The notes under the pieces were generated by a model that did not search any database, was not told the origin of the DNA, and saw nothing but the letters and a program-made list of their open reading frames with translations. A program made the position numbers and the translations under genes. Below are positions 10,851 to 21,275 of a stretch of DNA of 64,000 bases, piece after piece (the first letter of the stretch is position 1; every line of letters starts with the position of its first letter). The DNA comes from Agarophyton chilense (Eukaryota; Rhodophyta; Florideophyceae; Gracilariales; Gracilariaceae), in NCBI GenBank assembly GCA_030374765.1, contig JARGXX010000097.1:558001-622000 (forward strand), written 5' to 3'.

Positions 10851-12280
10851 TTACGGACTACGATGGATATCACCTGAATGGTTGCCTTGAAGAAGACTGA
10901 AAATCAAGGGGGCGCGCATCTCAGAAGCGCTACTCGCCATCCCCAGCTTGCGAAGGAATTGAAAGATAATTTTCGCCTGATCTGCCGGAGTGGCACCGGT
11001 CTCGCTTGAAACGGAGGAAACCCGACCAAAGACCCCCGCTGACGAAGCAGCATGTGTACCGCAACCTGCAATGGAAGAAGCAGCCCTCGTAAAGATACCA
11101 AAGTCCATATCTTTCATGACAGTGTTCACTGCGGTTTGTGGCTCCTCCATAGCATAGGGTTCAAGATTTCCAGCAGAATCTACCCTATCATTGGGTCCAT
11201 TTTCAAACATCGGATCCTCACAGTCAAAGACGTAATAATACTCGTCCCCGTCCACGAAACCGGTCGGATGACCCTCGGGGAAATACAGTAAAGCAAAGCG
11301 AAGCTCGTTAAGAATCTCCAAAGAGATCTCATATCCATCTCATGGGTTGAAATAGATGAAGTCGCCTGCGAGCGGAGTTTGGCGATCTGCGGACAGGTTC
11401 TGTGCCCAGCCCCTGGCCGCACGTTCAGTCTGTGAAAAAGAAAGTGAGGCCGAGTCAACCTGGTATATGAAATTGAGAAGTGCCCCACCTCTTGAGAGTT
11501 GTTTTCACCACCTACTGGGATACGCAATTCCACGGCACGAATACCAGCGCGAACACGTAATGGAATGAACCACTGTCGGTACTAGAAAATGAAAACTGCA
11601 GTGCGTATAGCCCAATCAATGACGACAACAAACGAAAGTCTGGACTAAGGATCCTGGAGGAGGTAGAATCTTCGGTGCGTGATGACCGGCATTAACGCAA
11701 TGTAGCAGCCTCAAGAAGCATCGAGATACGACCAAAGGGATGGAATGGGAACAAAGCGTTTACGTTACTTGGATGAGCGAATGAGTTCGAGCTCTACGTT
11801 TTGGTATGCCATCATATACCCAAACCGGGGTCGCGCTTTCCGCTCAAAGTTGATAATCGCCAACAAGTTCGTTCGTCCCAGTCGTCGCATGAAGCGGAAT
11901 TCCGCCCGAATGACCGGACGGACCCAGTATACGACTTCCTGGTGCACAAGTGGAAAGTTCCTCTACTGGAAGGTTTCCAAACACGCGAGGCGGTCAAGAT
12001 ACCCAATTTCACCTTAGGTGCGGTACAGCCTAACATCAGAGGCCAGACCATTGGGGATGGGATATTCGAAAAGATCCCGGCAAAGCCGTTGATGACAAAA
12101 GAGCAAAAAAGCTGCATGCTCGGAAGCTAAAGACTTGATCCCCCCACCACTTATTGTATGAACCGGAACCGCCACACAATTCTGCCAATCTCTCGAAATG
12201 GTTGCAAGGACCGGAATATTTACCGAGAGCATTCCGCTTCCAACGATGTATATCGCCAAAAGCGGATCATTACACACCGC
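10851..12280 (-). pseudogene. Decayed copy of the opposite-strand ORF of gypsy family A
   Basis: On the minus strand, 12277 to 10863 aligns along its length with the ORF at 13820-15547. Matched blocks include SDVRLYRT with FDVAYYRT, RPVIRAEFRFM with RPILRAEFRYL, RPRFGYMMAYQNVELELIR with SRFGFLVPYPHLELERIR, RFVPIPSLW with RFVPLPAWW, and GHPTGF followed by a DEY-Y acidic stretch in both. At least four stops and a frame change near 11350-11760 break it. Relative to its own element it is antisense and downstream of pol, exactly as in the complete copy. Function unknown. Protein-level similarity across heavily diverged DNA implies past selection on the protein. Confidence 0.75.
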
Positions 12281-12527
12281 AATTGGTTGGAATCACGGCG
12301 CGAAGCAGATCATAGATGCTTCGAGGGGGGGTTGAAGATCTACGAGCGGGTTATAAGAGGGCAACATCACAAGTGGATATTATCATACAGGAGCTAAGTC
12401 CGAGTTCACGACAATTACAACCGCCGCTGCAGTTACCACACTCCTCTACGGAAAGGAAACAAAACAAAGGCCCACGGAAAAGAATTCGGGGAAACACCAA
12501 CTTGGGGTGTTATTAGTGATCGGGGTT

Positions 12528-12693
12528 TGTTTACAGTTCCTGCGGTACTGGCAATGTGAAGTCATCCTTTACAGTTCTGTCCTGCACAACAGGCTGACTC
12601 GCTGTCCAATGACCCTTACGTACTGCCTTTAAGTATCGATCTGTGAGTGGTCAAGGGTGTGCATCTTTTCTACTTGGATCCTGAGGTACATAC
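12528..12693 (+). repeat. Probable 3' LTR (left piece) of the decayed family A element
   Basis: Lies after the opposite-strand ORF where the 3' LTR is expected. It may begin TGTTTACAG at 12528 after a G-rich stretch, and is interrupted by the complete element at 12694. The right piece would be 24441-24820, ending CTCCACTACA. Boundaries are inferred from TG...CA and position only. Confidence 0.4.
12689..12693. repeat. Target-site duplication CATAC (left)
   Basis: CATAC immediately before the left LTR; an identical CATAC follows the right LTR at 24436-24440. The perfect match fixes both element ends. Confidence 0.93.
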
Positions 12694-13609
12694 TGTGGAG
12701 CAAAACCCGGCGACGGGAAGTGCTCTCAAGGTGTTCGAAGCCTTGCTCCCTGGGGGAGGCCGACTCAGAGACAGAGCCCTCCGTTCCACCCGTAGTGTGG
12801 GGTGTAACTCCCACAGGGAATTCCGGCAGTACCGACGGAGGTGAGGGGTAGAAACCGTTGGATCGGGAATGGGTATGGGTATCCCAAAGAATGTGGGAAA
12901 ATCCGGCGAAGAGGAAAAACGGGGCGAGGGTCGGGCACTAACAAGCACCGGACCCAAGAACCAGAAAAGGGGCGAAACAACAAAAGAAACCCAATACAGG
13001 GGCGAAAACCTGTCCTCGAAAGGAAACACAAAAAGCACGCAACAAGTAAGCAGAACCCCCACGGGGTATCGTGCACGCAGGTCGTCTGAGCGGTCCCAAG
13101 GGGGTGGTTGCACGGAACCCAAACGTGGGCACTCTCCAAGTGGAGTCGTGTCCCTACGCAGGCGTTGCTAACCAGAGCCCGTTCCGGGTTGTAAGGCCGA
13201 AACGATGGCGACGAAGAACCTCTAAAGGTATCGAATACCAACCTTGGTTACCATTTACTCTGAGCTTCAGACTGTCAGATCTCATCTCCCTAAGTAGGGC
13301 CCACTAACTAAACTCTACAGTAGTGCACGCCTGCTCAGAGCCATACAGGTGGAGATCCCACTGTCAGGGCCCAAAAGTCCAACGTTCTAACAAATATCCG
13401 AAAATCGGTGCCAAAATTAAGCCACGTGTATCACGGGGCCAATCCAACCATGGGCCATCCGAATTTTCACTTTATAGGCGAACTCTAACCAGAAAACAGT
13501 GCCACCTCAGCACACCTTCGAGGGGATCATAGTCATAACCCTCGGAGGGTTCAATCCTCATTCTATGAGTTGCATCTTCAAGTATCCCCTAACTCGGCGT
13601 TGCTCTACA
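12694..13609 (-). repeat. 3' LTR of gypsy family A copy 2
   Basis: 916 bp, TGTGGAGCAAAA...TTGCTCTACA on the plus strand, about 96.6 percent identical to 23521-24435 by my alignment. On the minus strand a TATA-like TATAAAG lies at about 13475-13469. The 5' LTR has TATGAAG there. ORFs read across the LTR are not taken as genes. Confidence 0.95.
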
Positions 13610-13622
13610 TCTCCCCCTCTTT
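13610..13622 (-). other. Polypurine tract
   Basis: Minus-strand AAAGAGGGGGAGA directly upstream of the 3' LTR terminus (TG). Position and composition are those of the plus-strand DNA priming site of LTR elements. Confidence 0.85.
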
Positions 13623-13819
13623 AAGACGAGGAAGAACATTACGAGCCGCGGGTGTCTCGCTTTCCGGTTACTATATATACTTCTCTCCCAGTGGGGTCCT
13701 TCACCACTTCCGAGGATCGCCACAAAACCGGCACATCGGTACAACTTTCTTCTACTCCTCCGACTTTCGGCGATAAGCAACTTCTCGCAACAGCAGTCTC
13801 AACCAGCCCTCTCAAGGGA

Positions 13820-15547
13820 ATGAACCCATACGTCCTCAACCCACTCTCGGGACCATCGTCCTCCGCGCCGGCGGACAACGAAGCTCCCCAGCAGGGTGGA
13901 CATTTCTCCGGTTTGGATGCGGCTCCGTCAGGTACCGAACCTTCCGCCTCGGCGAGCAACCGACATCCTCAGGAGGATTTGGACATTAACGCGGTGGCGT
14001 GGAACTCGGCTAATGCGATGCCCTTGGTAGCAAACTCTAGAGGTTGAATCTCAAACGAATCCTTTCGAAGGTGGAGTCCCCTTACCGATCCGGTGATATA
14101 TTCCCGCGCTCCGTGGTTCCATCCGACAGCGGTTCGCGACGATGAGCTCATCGACTCCTACGTGGAGGACGGCTTATTGCCGGGTGGCCTACCTGTCGAG
14201 GTTGTACGTTCTCCCGATTGGAGGGCGCGGGTAGCCATAGAGCCTCAGTATCTATACCGTGGTAGCGGGGAGTCCCTGGACAAGGCGCGCGCAGCGATGG
14301 CGGCTCTGGCCTACCAGCGATAGGAGAGGTCACGCTTTGACCATCTGGTTCCCCCGGAGTACGGGTTCGATGTCGCCTATTACCGCACGTACGGTGAGGT
14401 CTCCTACGGGGATAACCTGGCAGCCTTTCCCGAAGCCGAGTTCCGCGGACCGGGTTTTCCTCTCCGAGAAGATATGCTCCAATGGAGTCGTCCCATCCTT
14501 CGGGCTGAATTCAGGTACCTTCAACGGCAGTTTACCCAGTATGGGTTCGATCGACGCGTGCGCTTCGAGCGCCGCTCGCGCTCCCGTTTCGGGTTCCTTG
14601 TCCCGTATCCTCACTTGGAACTGGAGCGTATCCGTAACACGACGAAGGTTGGGCGATTCGTGCCCCTTCCAGCTTGGTGGAGTAAGGTCGAGGTCCCCCG
14701 AGGGTGCTTTGCTGAACTGCCCCCATGCATCTACTATATCGGGTCTCGTTTGATGCACGACCCGAACTCGGGATACTGGGCCCTCGTTGCAGCCGATTGG
14801 GCAGCCCGCGTAGCGGCGCACCTCCTCTGGGATGCTCATTACCATTTCCGTATCTGGTTTATTCCTCCGATGCTACGGACCTTCATGCGTCAGATCGACC
14901 TTGTCCCAGCGTTGGGTTCGGCCAGCAGCGTGCAGGACCCGTATCCAATCTTGGACGTGATCGACAACACCCAATGGGATCGAGTTCCAGTGGAAAATCA
15001 GCCCGCAGGGGAAGGATCCGCGCGAGACAAGTCTCCTGGCCGGTACGATCCGGGCTCCGGTAACTGAGTCTGTTACAATCCCTTCGAAGGGATTCGCATC
15101 AGCGCGGCGCAAGCACGGGCGCTGATTGACTCGCCTCGACCGATGCCGGTGGGACACCCGACGGGGTTCATGTATACCGACGAATACGAGTACGAGCCTC
15201 CAGTAGACCTGGACGATCCAGCGTTGGATAACGACATGCCAGCTACTAGTGGAGTACTCCCTGTGGAGCCATCTGCACCCTTCCAACCAGTGGGAACGAC
15301 CTCAGCTGCGGCGGCGAATGCATCCGGTGGCGGTTCATCTGCTCCCCCCGGGTGGGGTGTGGACACCCTTGCGCAGGCGCCGGTTGCCACTCCGCAAGCG
15401 GATAGTGTGCGACAAGGCCTCGTTAACGCGGGCATTCCGATTCCCTCGGGTATGACGGATGTGAGCCAGATGTTGGCTTTCGCCTCGGCGTACCATCAGG
15501 GTCAGAATCCCAACGGTGGGGCGAGTCCCTCCTCGGGCTTTCCTTAG
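13820..15547 (+). pseudogene. Opposite-strand ORF of gypsy family A (unknown protein)
   Basis: A single plus-strand frame of about 575 codons from the ATG at 13820; the frame is open from 13625. It is interrupted only by TGA 14045-14047, TAG 14321-14323 and TGA 15065-15067. The N-terminus is Ser/Pro/Ala-rich. A middle part rich in Arg, Tyr and Trp (RPILRAEFRYLQRQF, RFVPLPAWWSKVEV) is followed by an acidic patch after GHPTGF and a Gly/Ser/Ala-rich tail. No known domain, signal peptide or membrane helix was recognised. It is convergent with pol, the two ends 440 bp apart. A diverged homologue lies in the same relative place at 12280-10851. Antisense extra ORFs are known in some plant gypsy elements such as Grande; this protein does not resemble anything I can name. 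Confidence 0.72.
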
Positions 15548-15599
15548 TTCCGCCCTTGGGCAATTGTAGAGTCCATAGCTTGGCGACAATAGTAAACTT

Positions 15600-15770
15600 C
15601 TGATATTTGCATAACTTCTTTTCTTCTTCCTTCCTAGGATCTTAACTTCTACTTAATCTTCTTCATTCCTTCTTAGGATCTTCTTCATCTTCTGCCCTTC
15701 CTAGGGTCCAATCTTCTTCTTAATCTTCTTCTCCACTTCGTGGGTCTTCTTTTCCTTTTTCATCATAACT
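15600..15770 (+). repeat. Pyrimidine-rich degenerate tandem repeat between convergent ORFs
   Basis: CT-rich tract in which a block like CTTCCTAGGATCTT followed by AATCTTCTTC recurs about three times at roughly 45-50 bp. It separates the end of the opposite-strand ORF from the end of pol. On the element's sense strand it is purine-rich. It could act as a transcript end, a splice acceptor tract or a second plus-strand primer site; the sequence does not decide. Confidence 0.5.
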
Positions 15771-15986
15771 GTCCCGATAACCGGTGTTGTGTTCCCCGGT
15801 TAACGGCGCTAGGCCGAGGGCCAGTAGACATTCCCTCTCAATACGTGTTCTTCGGGATACTCTCCTCAATTCCTCTTCAGAGGTCCAACATCTTCCTCAC
15901 TTCGAGGTCGCATCCACACCAGTTCCCGTGGTGGTTTACCCGACTTGGGCACGATCCAGACTTGGAGGCAAGGTTATCCGAGCGTG

Positions 15987-16226
15987 TCAGTGATAGGATA
16001 AAACCTTAGAACTCGGAATGTGCTCAATGGGTTCCACTGTATCCTCATCAGGCGAGAATCCGTACCATCGGACTTTGTAGCGGATTTCTCCCTCGGGGGT
16101 GTAGATGTGACGCACGATGCGATCGATAACGAATTCCTGCGGGTACACTTTTCCCTGTTCGGGCTTCTCGTCCATCTTGGAACTCTCTAGTTCCCTTGAG
16201 AGTGTCAACGTAGGGTCTAGACACAC
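15987..16226 (-). CDS. Chromodomain at the C-terminus of pol, gypsy family A copy 2
   Basis: A 79-aa open segment whose last 50 residues form a chromodomain: YPQEFVIDRIVRHI, then IRYKVRWYGFSPDEDTVEPI and EHIPSSKV. The aromatic and V-WYG positions of the fold are present. In chromoviruses this module recognises histone marks and directs integration. It is separated from integrase by about 1 kb of low-complexity, partly frame-broken sequence, so whether it is translated as one protein with integrase is uncertain. A degraded homologue is at 10453-10593. Confidence 0.82.
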   Translation of the reverse strand: MCLDPTLTLSRELESSKMDEKPEQGKVYPQEFVIDRIVRHIYTPEGEIRYKVRWYGFSPDEDTVEPIEHIPSSKVLSYH

Positions 16227-16459
16227 CCCGGTGGGTTCTTTTCCGTGTTGCGAGCGGGTATCAGCACTTCGTCCAAACGACGCCGAGTGGCCTGTGGGCT
16301 ACGTTGTAACTTCCGTCTACGGAGTCAAAACGGCCCAGTTTTGGGTTCTTCTTAAAGCGGAGATCTTCCCAATAACAGCGGTGTTCTTAGATTCCGTGAA
16401 GGTTGAGAAACCGCGACGCGGTAGCGTCTCCAATCTCAGAGGGGGGGTAAGACTTCAAC

Positions 16460-17275
16460 GTCAACCCGAGCTACGGGGACGAAGGTTGCTCTTGTGCAAC
16501 GCGCCGTGCGACGGAGGCGGTTTGCGCGACGGTTGGTCGTCAGAGCCTTTTGATTGTCTCGGTGCCATTCGACGTGTGCCACATAAATGCGCGGGCGCCG
16601 GTTGCCACTCCGCAAGCGGATGTGAGGTGGCGCTTTCGATAGGCGCTAGCACTCTCCTGAGCTGTCCCCGACGGGTCTCACTCATTTCTTTCCCATTCCT
16701 GAGGGTTCCAGTGTCTCCATAGGAGTTCCTATTCCCATTCCATAACGGAGAGCCAAATGTGGTCAACCTCATCGTGGAGATCTTCCCCGTGCGGGTCCGC
16801 TGACACAGCTCGTTACCGAGAAAGCGGGGTTTGAGTGTGCGACACCTCAGTGTCTCGTCCGCGGCGGCGGGTGATCGTCGGCTCTGTAGGCGTTCCGGGT
16901 GCGGAGTTCTCCACACGACTCTCCCTAGGCGGGGTTTCGTCATCTTTTCTGACTTCGTGCTCGGCTGGGTTGGCGGTGATGTCGCTACCCATACGCTGGG
17001 GTTGTGACTTCTCTGTCGCCGGCTCGGTCGGGCTCGCCGTCTCACTGTGAGAACTAGATTCCCTACTAGGGCGACTGGCTGACGCCGAAACATGGTCCTG
17101 CGAAGGAACTAAGTCCTCCGCCCCCTCCTTAGGCGGAGAGCCAGGAGGCTTGATTGCCTCCGGTGGGGGAGTAACTCTGTAAGAGTTCGTTGAATGGGCC
17201 CTTGAGGGAGCGGGCCCAGGTTCGGGAGTATCCGAAGTTTCCGGTAGGTCGGTTAAACCACGTTCCGGGTGCGGA
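16460..17275 (-). pseudogene. Disordered tether between integrase and chromodomain, frame-broken
   Basis: Past the GPY/F region the integrase frame closes at 17253. The neighbouring frame reads on from about 17275 to about 16820 as a Pro/Glu/Ser/Thr-rich stretch (for example TDLPETSDTPEPGPAPSRAH and SHSETASPTEPATEKSQ). This composition fits a linker and suggests a small indel near 17275. Beyond 16820 the frame has several stops before the chromodomain. The Arg-rich 210-codon frame over 17093-16461 is the frame shared with integrase, but its composition looks less protein-like. Confidence 0.5.
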
Positions 17276-18443
17276 AGTATAACGGGCGGTTGTTCGAATC
17301 TCCGCCTGACGGGTTAACTTCCGTTGAATCATCCCCTGTGGAGGGCGTTGGTGCCGACACCACTTCCACATTTGGGTTGGGCGCTCGTGTGATGCGGTCC
17401 CTGGAGATCCGTTCGTGGCGGTTAGCGATATCCAATACCACCGTGTCCGGGTCTACAGAAACCACACGATAGGGTCCGTCCACAATTGGCGAAAGCTTGT
17501 GCCTACGTTCCTTTTCAGGATTGTAGTATTCCTTTCGAAGGAAGACGAAGTCGTCGGGCTCCACCTGAGGTAGAGGTTTGCGAACCCGATTGTCAAAGTC
17601 CTTCTTGTAGGCGCGTTGAGCTTTGTCCATTGCTTTCGTGGCTATCGGCACCATCTTCGTAAGCCACTCCTTCCAGGCTTCTCGGTACAATCCCGGTGAT
17701 GGGTACGTCGACAGCGTCGGTTGAGCCTCGATGGCGACCGGCGGCGGTGTCCTCGACAGTACCAGTTCGAATGGGGATAACGATGTAACCCGATGTACCT
17801 GGGTGTTGTATGCACACGTGATAGCGTCTGTGTACAAGTCCCAATTTTTGGGGTGATCGGCAACATACGATCTCAAAGCGTTGAGTATCGTGCGGTTAAA
17901 CCTCTCCACCTGGCCATTCCCCTGAGGGTGATACGTAGTAACAAATAAATTCCTTACATCAAGGATTCGACATACATCCTGAAAGAACTTTGATGCGAAT
18001 TGCCCTCCGTTGCCGGATAACAACTGCACCGGCGGTCCATATACGAACACCCAATGGGTCACGAACGCTTGCGCGACGGTAGCGGCGGTGATCCGCTTCA
18101 GCCGCACAGTTCTCGTTAGCTTAGAGAATCTGTCAGAAATGACAAGCAGATACCGATGACCTCGGGGCGTCCTGATAAACTCCCCTAGGATGTCTATGGC
18201 CACGAATTCGAGTGGATCCCGTGCCGGGAACAGCGTCAACTTCTTAGAGTGCTTCCGAAGTTTGACGTCATTCTCGGCGCAATTGGCGCAGGCCCGTCTG
18301 ACGGCGTAACAATCGAATGCCATTGCCGGCCAGTAAAAGTCCCTTCTCAACGTGAGGTACAGTTTTCTTCCCCCGGGGTGGGCGCCAACCTTCACATAGT
18401 GAGTGAGGTGTAATACCCTCTGTTGTAGGGTGTGCGGCACCAA
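17253..18443 (-). pseudogene. Integrase of gypsy family A copy 2, second catalytic Asp replaced
   Basis: 396 aa in the same frame as the upstream RT ORF, separated from it by one TAG. The zinc-binding part has His 15/His 22 and Cys 52/Cys 55. Core: first Asp at 84 (FVAIDILGEF); the second block reads LLSGNGGQF with Gly 144 where SDNG is normal; the catalytic Glu at 180 is in HPQGNGQVERFNR. The C-terminal GPY/F module includes DGPYRVVSVDPDTVVLD. Loss of the second Asp of the DDE triad should abolish strand transfer. The enzyme would insert the cDNA into host DNA. Confidence 0.88.
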
Positions 18444-18506
18444 TATCCTCGGGCAAGGTTCAACGGTCCTGATTAGGTAACCCTGATCGTCGTCCTCGAA
18501 AGTTAA

Positions 18507-21260
18507 CTAAAATCCTTCGTTGAGGCGGGCCCGAATCCGTGTACAGAATGGGTCGAGCTGTTGCTCGCATATCATCTCCTCTGGAGAGATAGGTATAGAA
18601 GAGCCGGTCGGCGAAATCAGACTCTCGTTGACGAGTATATCGTTACAAACATCATCCGTCAGCGGTTGAGCCCCTCCCTCGAGGTCCGATACCATAAAGC
18701 ATGGGATGTCATCGTCCTCGTAGGGTTCCGTTTCCGCTGTGGTTCCCAAGCGGGATAGTGCATCAGCCTGAGTGTTCAGCTTCCCTTTCTTGTACAGGAC
18801 CTCAAAGTCGAATTCCGACAGTCGGAGACGCCAGCTCATAAGGCGGCCCGAGGGTTTGGAGATCTCCAGGAGCCAACGCAAGCATGCGTGGTCCGTATGG
18901 ACTTTGAAACGAGTACCAGTCAGATAGGGGCGAAGTGTAGCTAAGGCCCACACAACGGCTAAACATTCTTTCTCGGAGACCGAGTAGTTCCTTTCATGGA
19001 CATTCAGGGAACGTGACCAGTACCCAATAGGGTGACGTTCACCATCCTCAGAGGATTGGAACAGTGCACACCCTACTTGGTTTGCACTAGCATCGGTGTC
19101 CACTTCGTAAGGGAGCCCAGGATTGGGTAGAGCCAAGATTGGCGGTGATGTTACGGCATTCACCAGTGCCGTGAAGGCAGACGCTTCCGCGTCGCCAAAA
19201 GGTTCCAGTTCAACTGGTTGTCCCTTCGTCAGGAGCCTGTTGAGGGGGGTGGCAATATCCGCAAAGTTCGGGACGAATCGGCGATACAAGTTACACAGAC
19301 CTAAGAAGGATCGCAACTCCGTTTGAGTTTTCGGGTGTTTTGCTTCCTTCAAGGATTTCACTCGTACTTCATCGATTGAAAGCTGCCCGGGACGGATAAT
19401 ATGACCCAGGTACTTAAGCGAATCGGTGGAAAACTCGCACTTCTTGAGTTTCAAGGTGATTCCCGCGTCGCAGAGTATCTTCATTATGTCCCTGACGTGT
19501 TCGAGGTGGTCATCCAGGTTGTTGAAGAAGACCATAATGTCGTCTAAATACACTAGACACGTCCTCCACTTGAAGGGAGCCAACAGAATGTCTATCGCCC
19601 GTTGAAACGTTGCGGGTGCATTTGTCAACCCGAAAGGCATCCTCCGGAATCGGAAAAGTCCTTGATGACACACGAAAGCCGTTTTGTCTCGATCTTTCTC
19701 CCTAATAGGGACTTGCCAGTAGCCCGAATTGGCGTCGAGGTTAGAGAAAACAGTAGCGCTCCCAAGGGAGTCGATGTATTCGTCCATCCGAGGGATCGGG
19801 TACACATCCTTAATGGTTACCTCGTTCAGGCGTCTGTAATCGATGCAAAAACGCCACGATCCATCCGGTTTTGGAACTAACACCACTGGTGAGGACCAAG
19901 CGGACTGAGCAGGTTCAATTACGCCCGCTTTAAGCATCTTCTCCACCTGAGATTTCTCCTCTTCCCGAGCTTTCGGTCCAGCCCTGTAAGGGTGTTGGGC
20001 AATAGGCCGAGTGTTCGGTAGCAAGTCGATGCGGTGTTCTGTAATCCCAATAGTTCCAAGGGAACCATCCCACATGGGGGTAAATTCACGAAGCATGTGC
20101 CTCAGCTTCTCCCGATGAGATGCGGGTACATGGTTGAGATCCCATTTCTCCAATTCCTGAACAGGATCCGTCTGGTCTGCTCCTGTGATAGGGGCCGTAA
20201 CCTCCTGAGGTTTAAAGTGTTCAGCGTGTGGAGCTGCAGTCGTATGCTCACCTTCTTCCGCGATTTCGGCAGTGTCCTCCCCCTCCTTAGGGTCCGCCAC
20301 ACCAAGGACCTCTGCGATAGAGATCTTTGTAGGTACGACCGCATGCGGGTGTGGAAGAACAGAACCCAGGATCTGGTGTTTGACCAAATGCTGCGTTGTC
20401 TTTCCAAAGTTGGCTACCAAAACCTTGAAAGGTTTATCCGGTTCCACGGAGACAACCCCATTCGCAAGGGCGAGTTGACGCCGCGTATACAGAGAGGGGT
20501 TCGGTTGTACCACATGCACACCAATTTGCTTGGTAACAACTGTGACCCAAACCTGGGTTTCTGGCGGGATAGCCACTGACTTCGCAACCTTTACCCGTGT
20601 AGACACCGGGTCCTTCTTCACAGATTCCTGCGCGACAGGGAGCGGAACGCGTGTTCGCGCTGCTCCCTGTAAGGGTTTACGAACGATTGGGATCGTAGAC
20701 CCGTCTTCGAGTTCCACAGTTCTATTCCGAGGACGGATGGCTTCCACGAAGCGGTCGCAAAAGTCACAACCCAGTATGACTGGTGCTGCAAGTGACTTGC
20801 ATACAATAAACTCTAGCTGAACGAGATAGGAGCCTAACCTCACCATGAGGGAAATTGTACCCAGTGTCCGCAGCGGATTGTTGTTAGCATCGGGGATATC
20901 CAAACGTGGACCGGTACGAACTTGAACCCGGAGCAGCGGGGGTAACAATTCAACATGAATTAAGTTAGGAGCGGCTCCTGTATCCAGGACAGATATTTGA
21001 CGAACCATAAACTGGTTGGACAGGCCGAAGTCGGCGAATACTTTATAATTCCGCTTGGCCATTACCATAACTCGATCCGGAATATGGAGATTACGGGACC
21101 GTATCCACGGGCGACGGAGGACACTAAAGTATCCCGAGTTAACGTCGGTGTCAGCCGTTCTCCTTGAAAGGATAGTCACAGCTGGGGAGCGAAGCTGGAG
21201 CGCCTCAGGCGTCTTCAACTCCGGCTTAGAAGACGCCCCTCCCGCAGGGGAGACTCCCAA
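18507..21260 (-). CDS. Pol of gypsy family A copy 2: protease, RT, RNase H
   Basis: 917 aa in the -1 frame relative to gag and overlapping its stop. Protease active site LDTGAAPN at 92-99. RT about 445-610 with FCIDYRRLNE, FGLTNAPATFQRAID and catalytic YLDD 571-574. RNase H about 715-830 with Asp 721 in DTDAS, ECLAVVWALATLRPYL and HTDHACLRWL. It ends at TAG 18509-18507, where copy 1 has a Gln codon (CAA) at the aligned site, so this is a nonsense change and integrase lies beyond it in the same frame. Expression is probably as a Gag-Pol fusion by -1 frameshifting (see 21262-21275). Confidence 0.9.
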   Translation of the reverse strand: MGVSPAGGASSKPELKTPEALQLRSPAVTILSRRTADTDVNSGYFSVLRRPWIRSRNLHIPDRVMVMAKRNYKVFADFGLSNQFMVRQISVLDTGAAPNLIHVELLPPLLRVQVRTGPRLDIPDANNNPLRTLGTISLMVRLGSYLVQLEFIVCKSLAAPVILGCDFCDRFVEAIRPRNRTVELEDGSTIPIVRKPLQGAARTRVPLPVAQESVKKDPVSTRVKVAKSVAIPPETQVWVTVVTKQIGVHVVQPNPSLYTRRQLALANGVVSVEPDKPFKVLVANFGKTTQHLVKHQILGSVLPHPHAVVPTKISIAEVLGVADPKEGEDTAEIAEEGEHTTAAPHAEHFKPQEVTAPITGADQTDPVQELEKWDLNHVPASHREKLRHMLREFTPMWDGSLGTIGITEHRIDLLPNTRPIAQHPYRAGPKAREEEKSQVEKMLKAGVIEPAQSAWSSPVVLVPKPDGSWRFCIDYRRLNEVTIKDVYPIPRMDEYIDSLGSATVFSNLDANSGYWQVPIREKDRDKTAFVCHQGLFRFRRMPFGLTNAPATFQRAIDILLAPFKWRTCLVYLDDIMVFFNNLDDHLEHVRDIMKILCDAGITLKLKKCEFSTDSLKYLGHIIRPGQLSIDEVRVKSLKEAKHPKTQTELRSFLGLCNLYRRFVPNFADIATPLNRLLTKGQPVELEPFGDAEASAFTALVNAVTSPPILALPNPGLPYEVDTDASANQVGCALFQSSEDGERHPIGYWSRSLNVHERNYSVSEKECLAVVWALATLRPYLTGTRFKVHTDHACLRWLLEISKPSGRLMSWRLRLSEFDFEVLYKKGKLNTQADALSRLGTTAETEPYEDDDIPCFMVSDLEGGAQPLTDDVCNDILVNESLISPTGSSIPISPEEMICEQQLDPFCTRIRARLNEGF

Positions 21261-21261
21261 G

Positions 21262-21275
21262 TTTAGTTTTTCGAA
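21262..21275 (-). promoter_or_regulatory. Candidate -1 ribosomal frameshift site at the gag/pol junction
   Basis: The end of gag reads TCG AAA AAC TAA on the minus strand. The heptamer G AAA AAC fits the NNNWWWH style of slippery sites in its A-site half; a -1 slip gives GAA AAA CTA AAC TTG, which runs straight into the pol frame with no stop. The P-site re-pairing is imperfect (G for A). No pseudoknot was modelled. Confidence 0.5.

Larger units (their letters stand above)
6842..12693 (+). mobile_element. Decayed gypsy family A element, plus strand (left part)
   Basis: Reads left to right: RT (from about 6842), RNase H, integrase, chromodomain (10453-10593), then an opposite-strand ORF (12280-10851), then a probable 3' LTR starting near 12528. 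That LTR is interrupted at 12693 by the complete element and resumes at 24441. The order is exactly that of the complete element at 12694-24435 in mirror orientation. Gag and the 5' LTR are missing. Many stops and frameshifts mark it as old. Confidence 0.8.

Noticed and set aside
12670..13241. Pairs of 100-158 codon ORFs in both LTRs of the complete gypsy element
   Set aside because: They are identical between LTRs because the LTRs are copies; no protein features, overlapping on both strands.
16461..17093. 210-codon Arg-rich ORF in the integrase frame
   Set aside because: The neighbouring frame has the composition expected of a disordered tether, so this is probably its shadow.
19602..20579. 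Long plus-strand ORFs over the gypsy pol
   Set aside because: Shadows of the minus-strand RT and protease coding sequence.
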